A stretch of DNA of 64,000 bases from Rutstroemia sp. NJR-2017a BVV2 (GCA_002946415.1 NJPS01000065.1:310001-374000); one strand, 5' to 3'. Shown: positions 34,890-46,428, numbered from the stretch's first letter. Numbers and translations are program-made. The notes: a model not told the origin generated them from the sequence alone.

Positions 34890-35905
34890 ATCATGGAGAG
34901 CTGGTGGACGCTCAGTGATAGTGCAATCGCGGTGGTCTTTGGGCTGATTTTACAGGAATATCGGCCTCTGGTAGATAGGTGAGCTATATCTAGGCCTACG
35001 ATTTGAGGAATTTTACAATACCAAATGAATTTGATGATCCATCATCTAACACTCGCCTCTCGTTGCACCTTACACTCATGTATAATTTGTTTGTGCTTAG
35101 TTTGTATTTCTCGATCGGTCCGAGCCTGGTATTTGTTTTAGGGGTCTCGGTTACATTCAGGTGATTAGCATGGGAAGGATATGCTCAATTGCAATGAAGC
35201 ACCAATGGCAGACTCAGAAGGGAATCATGTACTCCACCTTGAACCTCGGACTGGTGCATATTGTCCTCATTCTATGTATTATTGCAAGGCTCTGTCCCCG
35301 GTCTGCTGCGCCAACATCTGCACCAGCTTGCCACCAGCACGTCAGTTAGTGTTTGACTAATGCAAGCAGATTGATTTACCTTGACACACATCATCTGATC
35401 TCATCTCTGAATCTGCCTATATATGTAGCTTCTTCTTTATTAGTGGGTAAGGGTCACCAGGTAGATCATAACCTCACAAGTGCTCTTGGTTGTTCACAAT
35501 AAAACAGGCGTTCGGTGACAATGGTCATTTTCGCCTATGTTTCTGCAGTTGCATAGATGGCATGATGATAGACCATATGCATTGTGCAATGCTACCGCGG
35601 GTATTAGAGTGTTCCTTCACTCCTTATTACGTTTTGTGCACATGAATATTCAGCTAAGGATCATGGTCAAGAGAACGGACTGAACGCAAGCATCGTGGTG
35701 TCAATTGCTTGCCAAGCTCATATACATTTTCCCATAATCATGCCGTCCGGCGAACATCCCAGCAGAAATACCTAATTGCATGGCACACAGAGAAGCGCAG
35801 TATTTAGATTGTAAAGTAGTTCCATTAAAGAAGAAATTCTTCAGATCATAATGTTACATTCATTGACTAATACAACATGATTCCAAAACAGCCGCAGCTA
35901 TTCAT
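34890..35905. other. Intergenic, convergent 3' regions
   Basis: Between convergent stops. Short open frames only. Nothing recognised. Confidence 0.5.
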
Positions 35906-36393
35906 CTATTGCTTGCGGTGGAGTCCTCCCTCATCACCGGTGTCGTGGATAGCGTTGGGAACAGCACGCTCAACGGACTCTGGCAAAACCTCCTGAAGCT
36001 TCTTGGGAACTACACTCTCGGTGGTACCGTCTGGGTTGGTCTTGGCGTGAGACTGGCTGGTGCTCTGGCTCTTGTCACCAGTTGGGTGGACCTGTATAGT
36101 TGTTAGAATACTGACACTTCGCGGTTGCGATGCGGGTAGGAGTAACATACGCCCTCAGGGAGCGCTCTCTCTAGTCCCTCTGGTGCCTTCTCCTGGACCT
36201 TGCCGGGAACGATGGAATCGTCAGTGGCGTGGGAAACGCCTTGGCCGTGTTCGTTTTGCAGGGCAGCGGCAGACATGGTGAAGTTGCGAGTTGAGGATTG
36301 AGTTATCGAAATTTGACTGTTTGATACTGAAAATCGTTGGAATTGGCGTCGAAGTTGGTTGTGGATAGATGTGATTACTCGAGATTGAGACAT
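35906..36393 (-). CDS. Small protein with internal duplication, unknown function
   Basis: Two exons: 36151-36393 and 35906-36091, giving 142 residues; the intron 36092-36150 is canonical. The first 39 residues are rich in Arg/Ser/Thr with no acidic residue, as in mitochondrial presequences; a second ATG at 36276 (MSAAALQNEHGQG) would give a shorter cytosolic form. The body consists of two related copies: VPGKVQEKAPEGLERALPEG and VPKKLQEVLPESVERAVPNA, each followed by a His-Thr-Gly-like end (HPTG and HDTG). The intron lies near the junction of the copies. Consensus: VPxK(V/L)QExxPExxERA(L/V)P. Hydrophilic, no membrane segment. Similar small proteins exist in many filamentous fungi, to my memory, without firm function; a stress-type role is only a guess. 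Confidence 0.82.
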
Positions 36394-37438
36394 GAGTGTG
36401 AATGACTGTTCGATGTAGGATATTCCATCGTTTTTATATCCTTCTGTCTCTGCTAGATTGTACTGTTTGCGTCATGGTCATGGGAAAGATAGATTTCCAT
36501 CTCATTACGCATGTATCTCACTGGCACCGCTGGATGTGAATATGCAGGTGGGCCATATGTCATTGACTTTAGATGATCGCCTCGGGTATTCGGGACCGAG
36601 CGAATGATAGAGCGAGATCTGGTTGTTGGGATACAAATAGCATACGTCAAGACACCACAAGGCTGACGTTCGATCGAATATGTACAAGGTACGAATCCCG
36701 CACTGTCGATTAAGGACATCTAATTCGATTTCTCAACCCATCGTACGTCTGTGTGCAGTGAGCAGTAACGTCCTTCGGAACAGGAGAGGTGAGCTCCGAC
36801 CATCCGAATCTCCAGGAACGGACAACCTAAAATCCGAAGTCCAGTCCGGCGGGGTGAATTAGAAGGATCAAGTAACCTTACTTATTACTTTAGTAGATCT
36901 ACTTCGTAGCATACTGGTAGCATACTGGTAGCAGATGTCCGGAACTGTTCCGTTCCAAGCTGGTCAAAGTGGCTTGATGGCTGTGGCTGAAAGGCTGTGG
37001 CTCAGGCTGTGGCTTAACTGCTGTCACTTAATGGCTATGGCTCGTTCCTCCCATGTCGTCCTTGATTGATAGAGCAGGCAGGCTGGGTAACGTCTTCTTA
37101 CTTCAACATGAATAACGAGCTCTTGGAAATCTGCAGTTTATCGACTACTGATGGATCTTTAATAGATACAGTTCAATCTGCTTTAATTATACAGCCACAG
37201 TCAATGCAAGCCGCCAAGCCACATCACACTTCCGCTCCTCGGCTTGTGAAGGGCTAAGAACTTATCCGTACCCCAGATTTCTCCGCAAATCGTGGAGAGA
37301 CTCAATATGCTCGGCCTTCGACAATGGCAGTACATACTGACCTTCCTCCATAAGTTTTTGAACAGCGACTGAATTCCAAACATCACACCAGTTTATCACA
37401 ACTTTCGCTCCGTAATTGAGTCATCTGTGGCCTGCGAA
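36394..37438. other. Intergenic, divergent, with repeats and a possible gene relic
   Basis: Between the small duplicated-protein gene and the CoA-transferase gene. Contains an exact TACTTCGTA (36900-36908), an 11-nt tandem repeat just after it, decayed GGCTGTGGCT repeats, and near 37396-37447 a minus-strand peptide resembling part of the neighbouring small protein (see findings). Confidence 0.5.
36906..36932. repeat. Tandem 11-nt repeat GTAGCATACTG
   Basis: About two and a half copies of GTAGCATACTG, starting inside the TACTTCGTA motif at 36900. From about 36970 to 37040 there is a second, irregular series of GGCTGTGGCT-like words. Confidence 0.7.
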
Positions 37439-39133
37439 ATGCCTTCACTAAGTTTATGTTTACGGACGGGGAGAGCATATACGAGGAACAACACAACGAA
37501 CGTGAGTTTGAATAAGCCTTGAAACCCGCAACCTATTCTAACCCCCAATTCAGCAGTTGAAATTATTTGCTCGCACATTCGCATCTACTCCACGCCGCTA
37601 TGAAATCAACAAAGTTCTTCCCTCCGCTTCCGAGGCTCTCAAAGATATGAAACCGAACAGTACCGTTTTATGTGGAGGATTTGGTCTATGCGGAGTGCCT
37701 GATACACTCATTGATGAAGTTATCAAGAAGCCAGAAATCACGGGGATCACTGCGGTGTCGAACAATGCGGGCACTGATGCCTCTGGGCTCGGGAAGCTTT
37801 TGAAGACAAAGCAGATCAAGAAAATGATCGCAAGTTATATTGGGGAAAACAAAACGTTCGAGAAGATGTATCTGACTGGTGAAGTGGAACTGGAGCTGAC
37901 GCCCCAAGGAACTCTGGCTGAGAGGTGTGCATCGGGTGGAAAGGGTATTCCAGCATTCTACACCCCAGCCGCGTTTGGCACCGTAGTCCAGACAGGTGAA
38001 CTTCCGCTGCGCAACAATGCAGACGGATCGCCCAAGGAGCTCTCATACCCGAAGGACGTAAAAGTTTTCCATGGAAAGCCTTATCTCTTGGAAGAAAGTA
38101 TACGAGGGGACTACGCATTTGTGAAAGCCTGGAAAGCCGACAAACTCGGAAACTGCCAGTTCCGGCTCGCAGCAAACAACTTCAACGGCGCCATGGGCCG
38201 AAATGCAAAGATGACAATCGTAGAGGCCGAGCACATTGTCGAGCCTGGCGAGATACCACCAGAAGCCGTGCATCTACCTGGTATATACGTCAAGCGAGTC
38301 ATCCAGTCCACCACGGCCAAAAACATCGAGAAATTCACCTTCGCCAAGGATCCCAACGACCCCGCTGCAAAGAGTGCGCTGGGTAGCGGAGACACTGCCG
38401 CGAAGCGCGAGAGAATCGTTAAGCGTGCTGCGAAGGAATTCAAAAACGGCATGTACGCCAACCTTGGCATCGGCATGCCGATGCTCGCACCGTCGTTCGT
38501 AGGACCAGAAGTCGAAGTGCAACTGCAATCCGAGAATGGCATTTTGGGACTCGGACCGTATCCGCAGAAGGGCTCCGAAGATGCCGATCTCATCAATGCG
38601 GGCAAGGAGACCGTGACCTTGAATCCGGGCGCTGCTGTATTTGGTAGTGAGGAAAGTTTCGGTATGATTCGATCGGGCCGTGTGGATCTGACGATTCTGG
38701 GTGCTATGCAAGTCAGTGGGAATGGCGACTTGGCGAATTGGATGTTGCCGGGCAAGATAAAGGGATTCGGTGGCGCTATGGACTTGGTCAGCAATCCATC
38801 GATGACCAAGGTGGTTGTTACCATGGAACATTGTGACAAGAAAGGCAATGCAAAGATTGTGAAGCAGTGCGAATTCCCCCTGACTGGCAAGGCATGTGTC
38901 TCCAGAATTATTACTGAGCTGGTAAGTTTTTCTCGTTCTCAAACCCAACGGCTACGATTGGTGGAAAGTCATGACACAGAATACCACTAACGTGTTTTCA
39001 GGGAGTCTTTGATGTGGACTTCACAACAGGTCTTACGTTAATCGAAATCGCGGACGGAGTGACGGTGGAAGAGATTAAGAGTAAGACAGAAGCTGCATTC
39101 AAGGTTGCAGATGATCTGAAGCCCATGCTGTAA
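37439..39133 (+). CDS. Succinyl-CoA:3-ketoacid CoA-transferase, mitochondrial
   Basis: Three exons: 37439-37501, 37554-38921 and 39002-39133, giving 520 residues, the normal length. The first exon ([18 protein letters not shown]) was found from an in-frame ATG plus a gtgagt donor. With the next residues ([16 protein letters not shown]) it forms an Arg-rich mitochondrial presequence without acids. The enzyme swaps CoA between succinyl-CoA and acetoacetate (or related acids). The A-subunit part (about 40-280) contains [13 protein letters not shown] and SNNAGTD. The B-subunit part (about 305-515) contains [11 protein letters not shown] and [12 protein letters not shown], whose glutamate (about 348) is the catalytic residue, plus GGAMDLV. 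Fungal members can also act on other acyl-CoAs in acetate or propionate handling; the substrate range is not visible. Convergent with the formamidase, 284 bp between stops. Confidence 0.94.
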
Positions 39134-39417
39134 TAACAGCTTACATTTTACTTTTTGTACGGGACGTCATCTTGGATAGGCGTTCTCGATGTATGGCATA
39201 TGTCAAAAAAGGGAGTTGAAACTGCGTATATTTGGTGCGGAAAGTGGTAGGGTTAGTACCAGTCTGTCGCCGATATAGTTATAGCAGGGTTTGTAAATTC
39301 TGGCGGACAAGCTCTTTTGTATCGTCCGTAAATATTATTTCCTGTTACATATCTCTGTGTAGCTCACACCCTAAAAGGTAAGGTCCAAACCAGTGAACTT
39401 TCTCGAGCTTCTCGGCT

Positions 39418-41379
39418 TTACTGCTTGTATGTCAAGCCGCCACCCCAGCTGTGCTCACTATTTGCGCCGCCCTTGGATACTTCTCCTTCTTTCACACCAG
39501 TCTCAAAGGCACAGCTGCCCATGTCCAGCTTCTTCGCCGGCCCAGTAGGAGAGATATCGAAGTCGAAGATGTCCATAGGCAGACCAAGAGTCGTGCATGC
39601 TGTGTAAACTAGTCAGTAGGATACCAAGATAGCATTCGTTGGACGTACCATTCGGAATATCAACTATTCCAGCAACATGGCCTTGTACAGGGGCACAGGA
39701 TAGAAGGAGGTAAATTTGATAATCGGAATAACCGAACCGACGTAGATACTCAATACAACGGAGAGTCGTCTCTCGATAAGCGACTGTGACGTCCATGTAA
39801 TGCTGTTAAGAACCGATTAGTATCTGAACTACATTGGAGGAGCACACCACATACCTGCTTGCCGTGATGGTCCACACTGAAGCCCTCGAAGGTCAGATAT
39901 CTTCCTGGGCCATAATGGGGCTCCACTGGCCCAGGAAGATACAGTGGTGATTTCATACCAAGATCTGCCATTCCGTTTTTCATGACCTTAAAGTTGATAG
40001 TTATGACCCCGGACATCTCAATCGCTCCACAGAACGAGATTTCTCCGTCGCCCTCTGAACACTTGATGTGAGTGTCAATCGAATATGGAGCACAGTGTTT
40101 TACTTACGAGAGAAATGAAGGTCTCCGACTGAGAACTTGGCGCCCTTTACATGCACTGGAAGGTATACCTATAAATGTTGTGAGAACCCGAGTGATTTAG
40201 ATCATAAGATGCTACAAACCTTACTGCCTCTACTAAGATTCTTGATATCACAATTTCCTCCGTGTTCAGGTCGACCTGCTCAGACATTAGCTACTGTGGT
40301 GGCAAAAGAAGCTGATATCTTTAGCCGTACCAGGGATTGTTCTTGCACCCTCACGGCCAACTTTAGTCTTGATATCCTCAGAAGCAGATCCGGCATGGAC
40401 ATTCTGAGGATTCGGTGGCTGTGCGACAATTCTGTCGAGCTTGTTTGCGGAGATTAATTCTCCTTCCCGTTTGTTCCACGTTGCAAGAACCTAAAAGCAT
40501 ACCAGATCAGAATTCCAATATGCCAGATAAGAATTTTGGACCTCAGGATGATCTTGAAGCAAGCATACAAACGCCTGTGAGAAGTATTGGGAGAGGGATG
40601 AGCGTCATACCTGTGCAGATGGAGCACAACCGAGAATACCTGGATGAATCAAACCAGGAAACTTCACATGAGGAATGTGTCGAGAAGTGCAGTAGATTCC
40701 CTCAAAGTCCCAAATAGCCTTCGCACTATACACACCGAGGTCAGTTCCGCCGCACAACTCAGTGTCTGTGGAGTCTTACGCAGATGGATATATCTCGTCT
40801 AGGAATCCACCCCCATTGTCTTTAGCGAAGACTCCTGGTAATAAAGGTCAATAATGGGCCTCCTATACCATCCGGACTACTCACCAGTGCTGTAACTAGT
40901 TAGCGGAGTTCTCTCAGCGCTGAGGAAGTACTTACAATCCCCAAGGATGTTCTTGATGCGGCTGTACATCCATGATTTCGACCAATAGTACATCTCCAGG
41001 CTCAGCTGTCTCGATTTCGAATGGTCCGGACAGGTAATGAATTCTCGTGAGGTCGACGTTCTTCACGTCATCTGCGCTGTCATTGTTTCCTGGTAGTAAC
41101 TCCGTAAGTACATTGCTCGCATAGAGAATATACAAGGCATTGAAAAGACGGACCAATTTGACCTCCAGTCCAGTCAATCTATTAAAACGACCAGGTTAGT
41201 AAATCCCGCGGAAGCAAAAAGGACTCCCGACATACACATTCAATCTTCACTGTCTCTCCATTCTTGATAGTATCGGCGAATGGGATATCTGGATGCCAGC
41301 GATTGTGCAACTTGGGTTGACTCTCCGCCGGCTCATCAAGTGAAACCTTGCAGATATTACGGATCTCTGAACGACCCAT
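39418..41379 (-). CDS. Formamidase/acetamidase (FmdA family), 12 exons with a 5-nt microexon
   Basis: Exons: 41236-41379, 41154-41178, 40936-41089, 40885-40889, 40780-40834, 40611-40725, 40331-40490, 40220-40275, 40108-40168, 39855-40054, 39649-39802 and 39418-39599; total 1311 nt, 436 residues. It hydrolyses formamide (or acetamide) to ammonia and the acid. Family motifs: PKLHNRWHPDIP, DWTGGQIGNNDSADDV, YLSGPFEIETAEPGDVLLV, HPWGFTGVFAKDNGGGFLDE, AIWDFEGIYCTSRHIPHVKFPGLIHPGILG, RPEHGGNCDIKNLSRGS, GDLHFSQGDGEISFCGAIEM, FEGFSVDHHGKQHYMDV and APVQGHVAGIVDIPN. Each join restores one of these conserved strings. The second exon is 25 nt and the fourth only 5 nt. The enzyme is cytosolic (no signal) and in fungi supports use of amides as nitrogen source. 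The intron number is far above that of its neighbours. Confidence 0.93.
40885..40889 (-). other. Five-nucleotide microexon CACTG of the formamidase gene
   Basis: On the minus strand the order is donor gtaagt (40935), branch gctaac, acceptor ttacag, exon CACTG, donor gtgagt (40884), branch ttgacc, acceptor ttaccag (40835). The exon completes the conserved WGFTGVF string; skipping it shifts the frame. Flanking introns are 46 and 50 nt. Confidence 0.88.
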
Positions 41380-42205
41380 GGCTCTGGCTGTCAATATGGA
41401 TACGGATATAAATGATTGACTGTGGCGTTGGGTGGGGTAGCAAGCACAATCGAGATAGAAACCCAGTGGTCAGTCCGGTGAATGTAGGTTGGAATAATGC
41501 TACAGTAACAGTAATTATTAAAGAAGCAGATGCAGAAAGAATTGGCAAAGAGACGGAGTCATGATTTATAACTTATACTTCGAGCCCGAACTTCGCCAGC
41601 CGATAATGATATCAGTACGAGTATCAATATGAGTATGAGTATCTGAGACGTAAGATGTGCGTTCAAGCCGATAAGAATGCAATTTACCATGTACCGGAAG
41701 CTCTTATCAACGAGCTACCCCTCCCTCGGCCCTCTTACTAGATGAATATTATTGCTAGATAGCACAAACTAATGAAAATCAAGATCCAAGTGCGGGGTTC
41801 AATCTGGTCACCTACGTAGTAATCGGGGCAAAACACCCTTTGCTACTCAATTAAGTATCTGGGATTCGTTGGAAAGTTCAGATGAGTTTGCTATTACTAT
41901 TGGTTCTTCGGTCCTAGTTATACTGTAGTATAGTATCCGATTCCACAAAGACTCATCCTGTCACAAACCTCGCAGTGACACAGGAGATAAATAAGAACCT
42001 CCAAACTTGTTCGGTGGACGTGTATGCTCGCCTACCCTGCACCGTGAACTCTGTCCTTGACAGTCTTTCTGCTTACGACCACCGGTGAACTGTTACAATC
42101 AAGCTCTGAAAGCGCTTGATTGTCTGTAGGGAGGTAGGTACTGACTAGGCGCTCGTGATTCGTGTTGCAATTCATAATCTAAACATCGTAAAATTCCGTA
42201 CTCTT
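41380..42205. other. Intergenic between minus-strand genes
   Basis: Formamidase promoter side. Contains degenerate agtat/gagtatc repeats near 41612-41644 and an A/T-rich stretch. A GATA-type site could be expected for a nitrogen gene, and several tgataa/ttatca words occur, but I cannot assign one. No gene seen. Confidence 0.45.
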
Positions 42206-43761
42206 TCATTGTCGCATATCAAGTGAATCTCGCTGCCTGGACCTGAGTTCACTGTAAGGAGGAAGTGGAGGTTTTGCCGACGAGCTTGCTTTTTCGTCCA
42301 CGGCATTGCTCGAATTTGCGTTAATCCTCGAAATATTGAGAGCATCCAGATTCTCAAGCTGGAGATTTAGAAACTCGTGTTTGTTCTTCCATGTTTGCTG
42401 ACTGGCAGCAAAGCCTTCGGCTTCTGTTGGTGGAGGGGGTGGGTCCGTCACCTTTGTTATGAGATATGCCGTCGAAGCCTGCGGATTTGGATGTTAATGT
42501 CAAAACCAGGGGGTACAAACGCAGGGTACGCACCTCAGCTATTCCGTATATAAGGACACCAAGGAGGGGTATCCTTAAGAATATGTAGAAGCCAATACCA
42601 AATCCGAAGAGCAACCCCTCACGGTCATGGAACCAGTTCTTCTTTTGCTCCTTTGTGAACTTGATACGGGAAAAGTATGGTTCAAGCTGAAGATGTCAGT
42701 TTAGATACAAGAAACCGAGCTCTTATTCCCTACCAATTCTCTCATTAAGCTCCTAGAGGAGAAGTAGCTCTGGAGGAATATCACGAGATATTTGCGAGGT
42801 AAGAATATACCTGTGCCGAAGACGATAGCTGCAGGACCGAGTCCAGCAACACTATCATGAGTCAGTTCATCCACTGTATACCTGTTTTCAATCTGCTTTC
42901 ATACCTATTAAATGTATAAAAACTTGCTGCAGGAAGCACAAATCGTCCAACGATCGGAACATAGGACAGCGCGAAAACTGCTAATGACAGACCCGCCTTC
43001 TTAGCAAACCTCATGAAGAAAAGGGTCAAATTCTCAGCTGTGCTTGTCGTGTGCGTAGTGCCATCTCTTTTGGGGTATCGTCGTAGGTTAGGGTAGTACT
43101 CGTCCCGCAAGGTAGAACGTTCTTCTCCTTCATGCTTCTCGTAGTAAGTTTTGTCGACAAAAGCTAGACTCATCATAAACCTATGCCAATCAGCAACTGC
43201 TTAATACTAAAGGCATGAATTCTGCCGCTTACATGTTGTCGAGGGTAGGTGTCACTCGACTCAGGATACTCAGCAAGAAGAAAGGGACTTGAAGAACATG
43301 GTTTTGAAGCAAGTCTATCCCTTCAACGAGCCGGTTGTCGAAGGTTGTCGTCCCGAAATCGACAATAAATGAAAGAATCCATAGCAAGACTCTGATACCC
43401 AGGATCTGCCAAGTTGTCAGAGAGAGTGAAGTATGTATGTCGGGTGAAGTTTCGTACCGGAATTTCTATGGCGAGTCGTATGATTACCCCGGCCAGAACC
43501 GCGAGCGCAGCCTGTTTATAGTGCTCCGACGTGAACAGTTGAGGATTTCGCAAAGCTCTTAATGCTGTGAGTAAAATCAGTTGAGGTGTCCAGGTGATGC
43601 TGACAATATGCGATCGTATACTAACCACCAACCACTGTCAACTGGGCTCCTCGGATTATCGCATTGAGATCGAAATGTGATACAGAGAGCTTTTCCAGCA
43701 GCGCATCACGATCTGCCAATAGAGGCGGTTTCTGCGGCTTTTCGGATTGCCTTGCAGCCAT
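42206..43761 (-). CDS. Multi-pass membrane protein, EI24/UsgS-like
   Basis: Seven exons: 43626-43761, 43458-43564, 43233-43405, 42905-43180, 42734-42851, 42534-42686 and 42206-42478, giving 411 residues. Hydrophobic segments: QAALAVLAGVIIRLAIEIP, GIRVLLWILSFIVDFG, VPFFLLSILSRV, AGLSLAVFALSYVPIVGRFV, LGPAAIVFGTGIFL and LLFGFGIGFYIFLRIPLLGVLI. The VPIVGRFVLPAASFYTF element recalls the EI24-type membrane domain, and the arrangement matches fungal proteins annotated as transmembrane protein UsgS. The C-terminus is a charged, Pro/Ser-rich cytosolic tail. All seven exons are in frame and each splice site is canonical. Biochemical function unknown; the family name is remembered, not tested. Confidence 0.85.
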
Positions 43762-44489
43762 TTCAATTGAGTGGGCTTATGAACGTTGAAGTTTGCAGCT
43801 TGGAGCTTGCAGGCTGAAGCTGTCTTGTTGCTTAAAAGGTTGCACACGACCAGATACGTGATGCCTCGCCTCGCCGCGCGACGTCATCAGAATGGGCCCC
43901 TCCAAGCTGAGGAAGCACCCCTACTTTACTCTTTGCACATCTAAACTTCACAGGAACATTCATTATAAACGAGTAACTTATGTACAAATGTATAGATAAA
44001 TAAATATACACAATTAAAATTACATGGGAATAACTTCAATTATTGCAATGTGAGTCGTGTTTAATTGATTGAATTGTTTAATTACAGTAAACTATCGATT
44101 CCTCCTGGCGAGCGAGTGGTCCTCAGTAAGCGCGCGCAGGTACAGATGCTGCGACACGAAGGCGTAACCTTACTACTAACACGAAACTCCCAACCATCTC
44201 TCTCTGCCCTCTCCATCTCTCCATGTTGCGGGTATTCCACTGGCAAAGCCATCCATATATTTGCTAGTTCCAATTTCATACCTAGGCTCTGCTTTTCTTA
44301 CGTACCGTCAGCAGCAGCAGCATCATCAGCATCAGCAGACGACGATTCCATCCGCATATTATGAAACGGCACGCTGCTTGAGATAGATTATCCCTTTTTG
44401 CGCCCTGAATACTTCACTAACATACCTGTTGGTCGCATACCCAACCATGGTAACAAGACAGAGGTGAAGCTACATTTGGTGAATCGACA
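43762..44489. other. Intergenic, divergent promoters
   Basis: Between the UsgS-like gene and INP1. A/T-rich around 43960-44060; a CAGCAGCAGCATCATCAGCATCAGCAG run near 44310-44335 lies in a short open frame that I do not accept as a gene. Confidence 0.5.
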
Positions 44490-46428
44490 ATGGCATTGCC
44501 AATTGCTTCCAAAACTCCCGCGCATTCGACAAATCGTTCCGTTTCTGCTGCTGGCAGGCTAACAACTACGCCTGATCCCGAAGTTAAGATCCTCTATAGC
44601 GTTCCTGAAGCTCGCATCATCTCTTTCTCAACCACCGCATCCACTGCTGCGCGACCACGTTCGAGCAATGGACCTACAAAGCAGGAGGTGGAGGAGGTAG
44701 GCGCCTTGCCGTGGTCATCGTCATTGGAGAGGACCATCGCTGTTGGTATGTAGGAAGAGACCTAGAATTTTCATCGATTGGTTTCGGATCCGCTGACATA
44801 TTGCAGGGACTTTGCGCATCTATCGAGCTCCAGAATCGGTCGCCTTCTTCAATTGCCAACAAGCTTTGAAACCGATACTCCCTAGAAGTCAGTGTTGGTT
44901 CGTTTCTGACGATGGATCTAGCAAGTTCGTGCTCCAGGTACGGAAGTTGCAAGAATACTGGCGGATTGAGATACGAAATAGAACTTTGGAAGAGATTAAA
45001 CAAGTGGAGGAGTTCAAAGAAATCTTGGCCCAGGTCTTGCTTTTTGAGAAGACGCCCTGCCCATTTCAGAGAAACTTTTCCGTCGAACTTGCAGATGTCC
45101 CACAGCTTCCTATTACGAAAAAGCCCTGGCGTCCCGTTCAAGGATCGTCATCTGGCATCCCTCTTCCAAGGGGCGATTACTATCCAATTGCTTCCAAAAT
45201 AAGTGCTTCGTCCACAGATTCTCCTGGCATATCATCCACCGAACCCCGCTTTTCAACCATACCTCAACTCTCTGAGCTGCACGAAGCTCACTTGAGCCCC
45301 TCCAGTCCAATAAAATCCGATGTCTCAAAACCCGATGCAGCTGAATATGGTCCTGATGACTTATTGGATCGCCCAGAATCAAGCCTTTTGCCTGACCAGA
45401 GGCAAGTCACACCCGCGGTTCATGATATGGACGGCAGTACCTTTTCAAGCTCAGCATCGCCTGATCTCCCAAGACTAGAGATCGAGGAACACGACGAGGT
45501 TAGTGAGGCAACTGAAGATGCCAATGTCATTTCGAAGAATCAAGCAGCGGTCTCCCAAAACCTCCTAGGACCGAATCATCGACCAGCAGTCTTGCAGAAC
45601 TATAGTCGATGTGTCACTGCACCTCCTGTTCTGTCTCTTATTACTAGTCCCCCGTCGAAGCACCATTACAAGTCTCCTTCAAGAGATACTGCTCTTGCAG
45701 AGCCAGAATCCGGCTTCTCATCTAGTGTAGAATCATTCCACTCCGTACAGTCGTGGCATTCCCCACTTGATCCACCTTCACCTCTGCTTACAGACCCACC
45801 CTCACCAACCATAACCACATATCCTTATCCTCACGACAACATTGTATTACCAAAGAAATCCCACCCTACACAGGCGACATCTGAACTCCACATCAATCCG
45901 GAGACACCTGGTCCATGGCAAGCACCATCTATCCCGGATAATGAAGCATCCTCGAGAAGCTTGTCGTCACCACCGAGAACCCCGACCTTAATCAGCGATG
46001 GCGAGAAATCGGAAGATGAATTATTCGAGATAACCACCCCCTCACCACCCAGATTGCGGCACCGGGCCACCACCAGCAGCAATTCAAGACGCAGAACCTT
46101 ATCGCCACTTCCCGCTGCTGTAAACCTCTTCTCCCCACCAAGAAACTCCAGGCGACTACAGACAGCTCGTCACCTTCCCACTGCAGTTATCCAAAAGACC
46201 TGTGAAATTCTACTCAGTCCCCCAAGCCATCTGCTCAACATGATGGTGAACATCGCATCCAAGATCGCTGCTGGTGAATGGAGGGGCTTCCTCCTAGGCG
46301 AAGGCGAAGCCGTGCACTGGGATCTCACCGAAGATGACTATGGGTGCAGTCTTGCACCGGCCGTGTCTGACAGGAAAGCAATCTCGCAATATGGCACGAG
46401 TTCAGGCGGGAGTTGGGAAGTGGACTAA
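44490..46428 (+). CDS. INP1: Inheritance of peroxisomes protein 1 (Inp1)
   Basis: Two exons: 44490-44745 and 44807-46428, giving 625 residues; intron 44746-44806. The N-terminal domain shows the Inp1 pattern: VKILYSVPEARIISF, GALPWSSSLERTIAVGTLRIYRAPESVAFFNC, LKPILPRSQCWFVSDDGSSKFVLQVR, YWRIEI and LLFEKTPCPFQRNFSVEL (about residues 28-195). The remainder is long, Ser/Pro-rich and probably disordered, with many SP/TP sites, ending in a short helical patch (VIQKTCEILLSPPSHLLNMMVNIASKIAAGEW). In yeast Inp1 tethers peroxisomes to the plasma membrane or cell cortex through Pex3 and lipids, so mother cells keep them. Fungal hyphae may use it for peroxisome spacing. Confidence 0.9.

Noticed and set aside
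38111..38890. 259-codon minus-strand frame inside the CoA-transferase gene
   Set aside because: Antisense shadow of a conserved coding exon on the plus strand.
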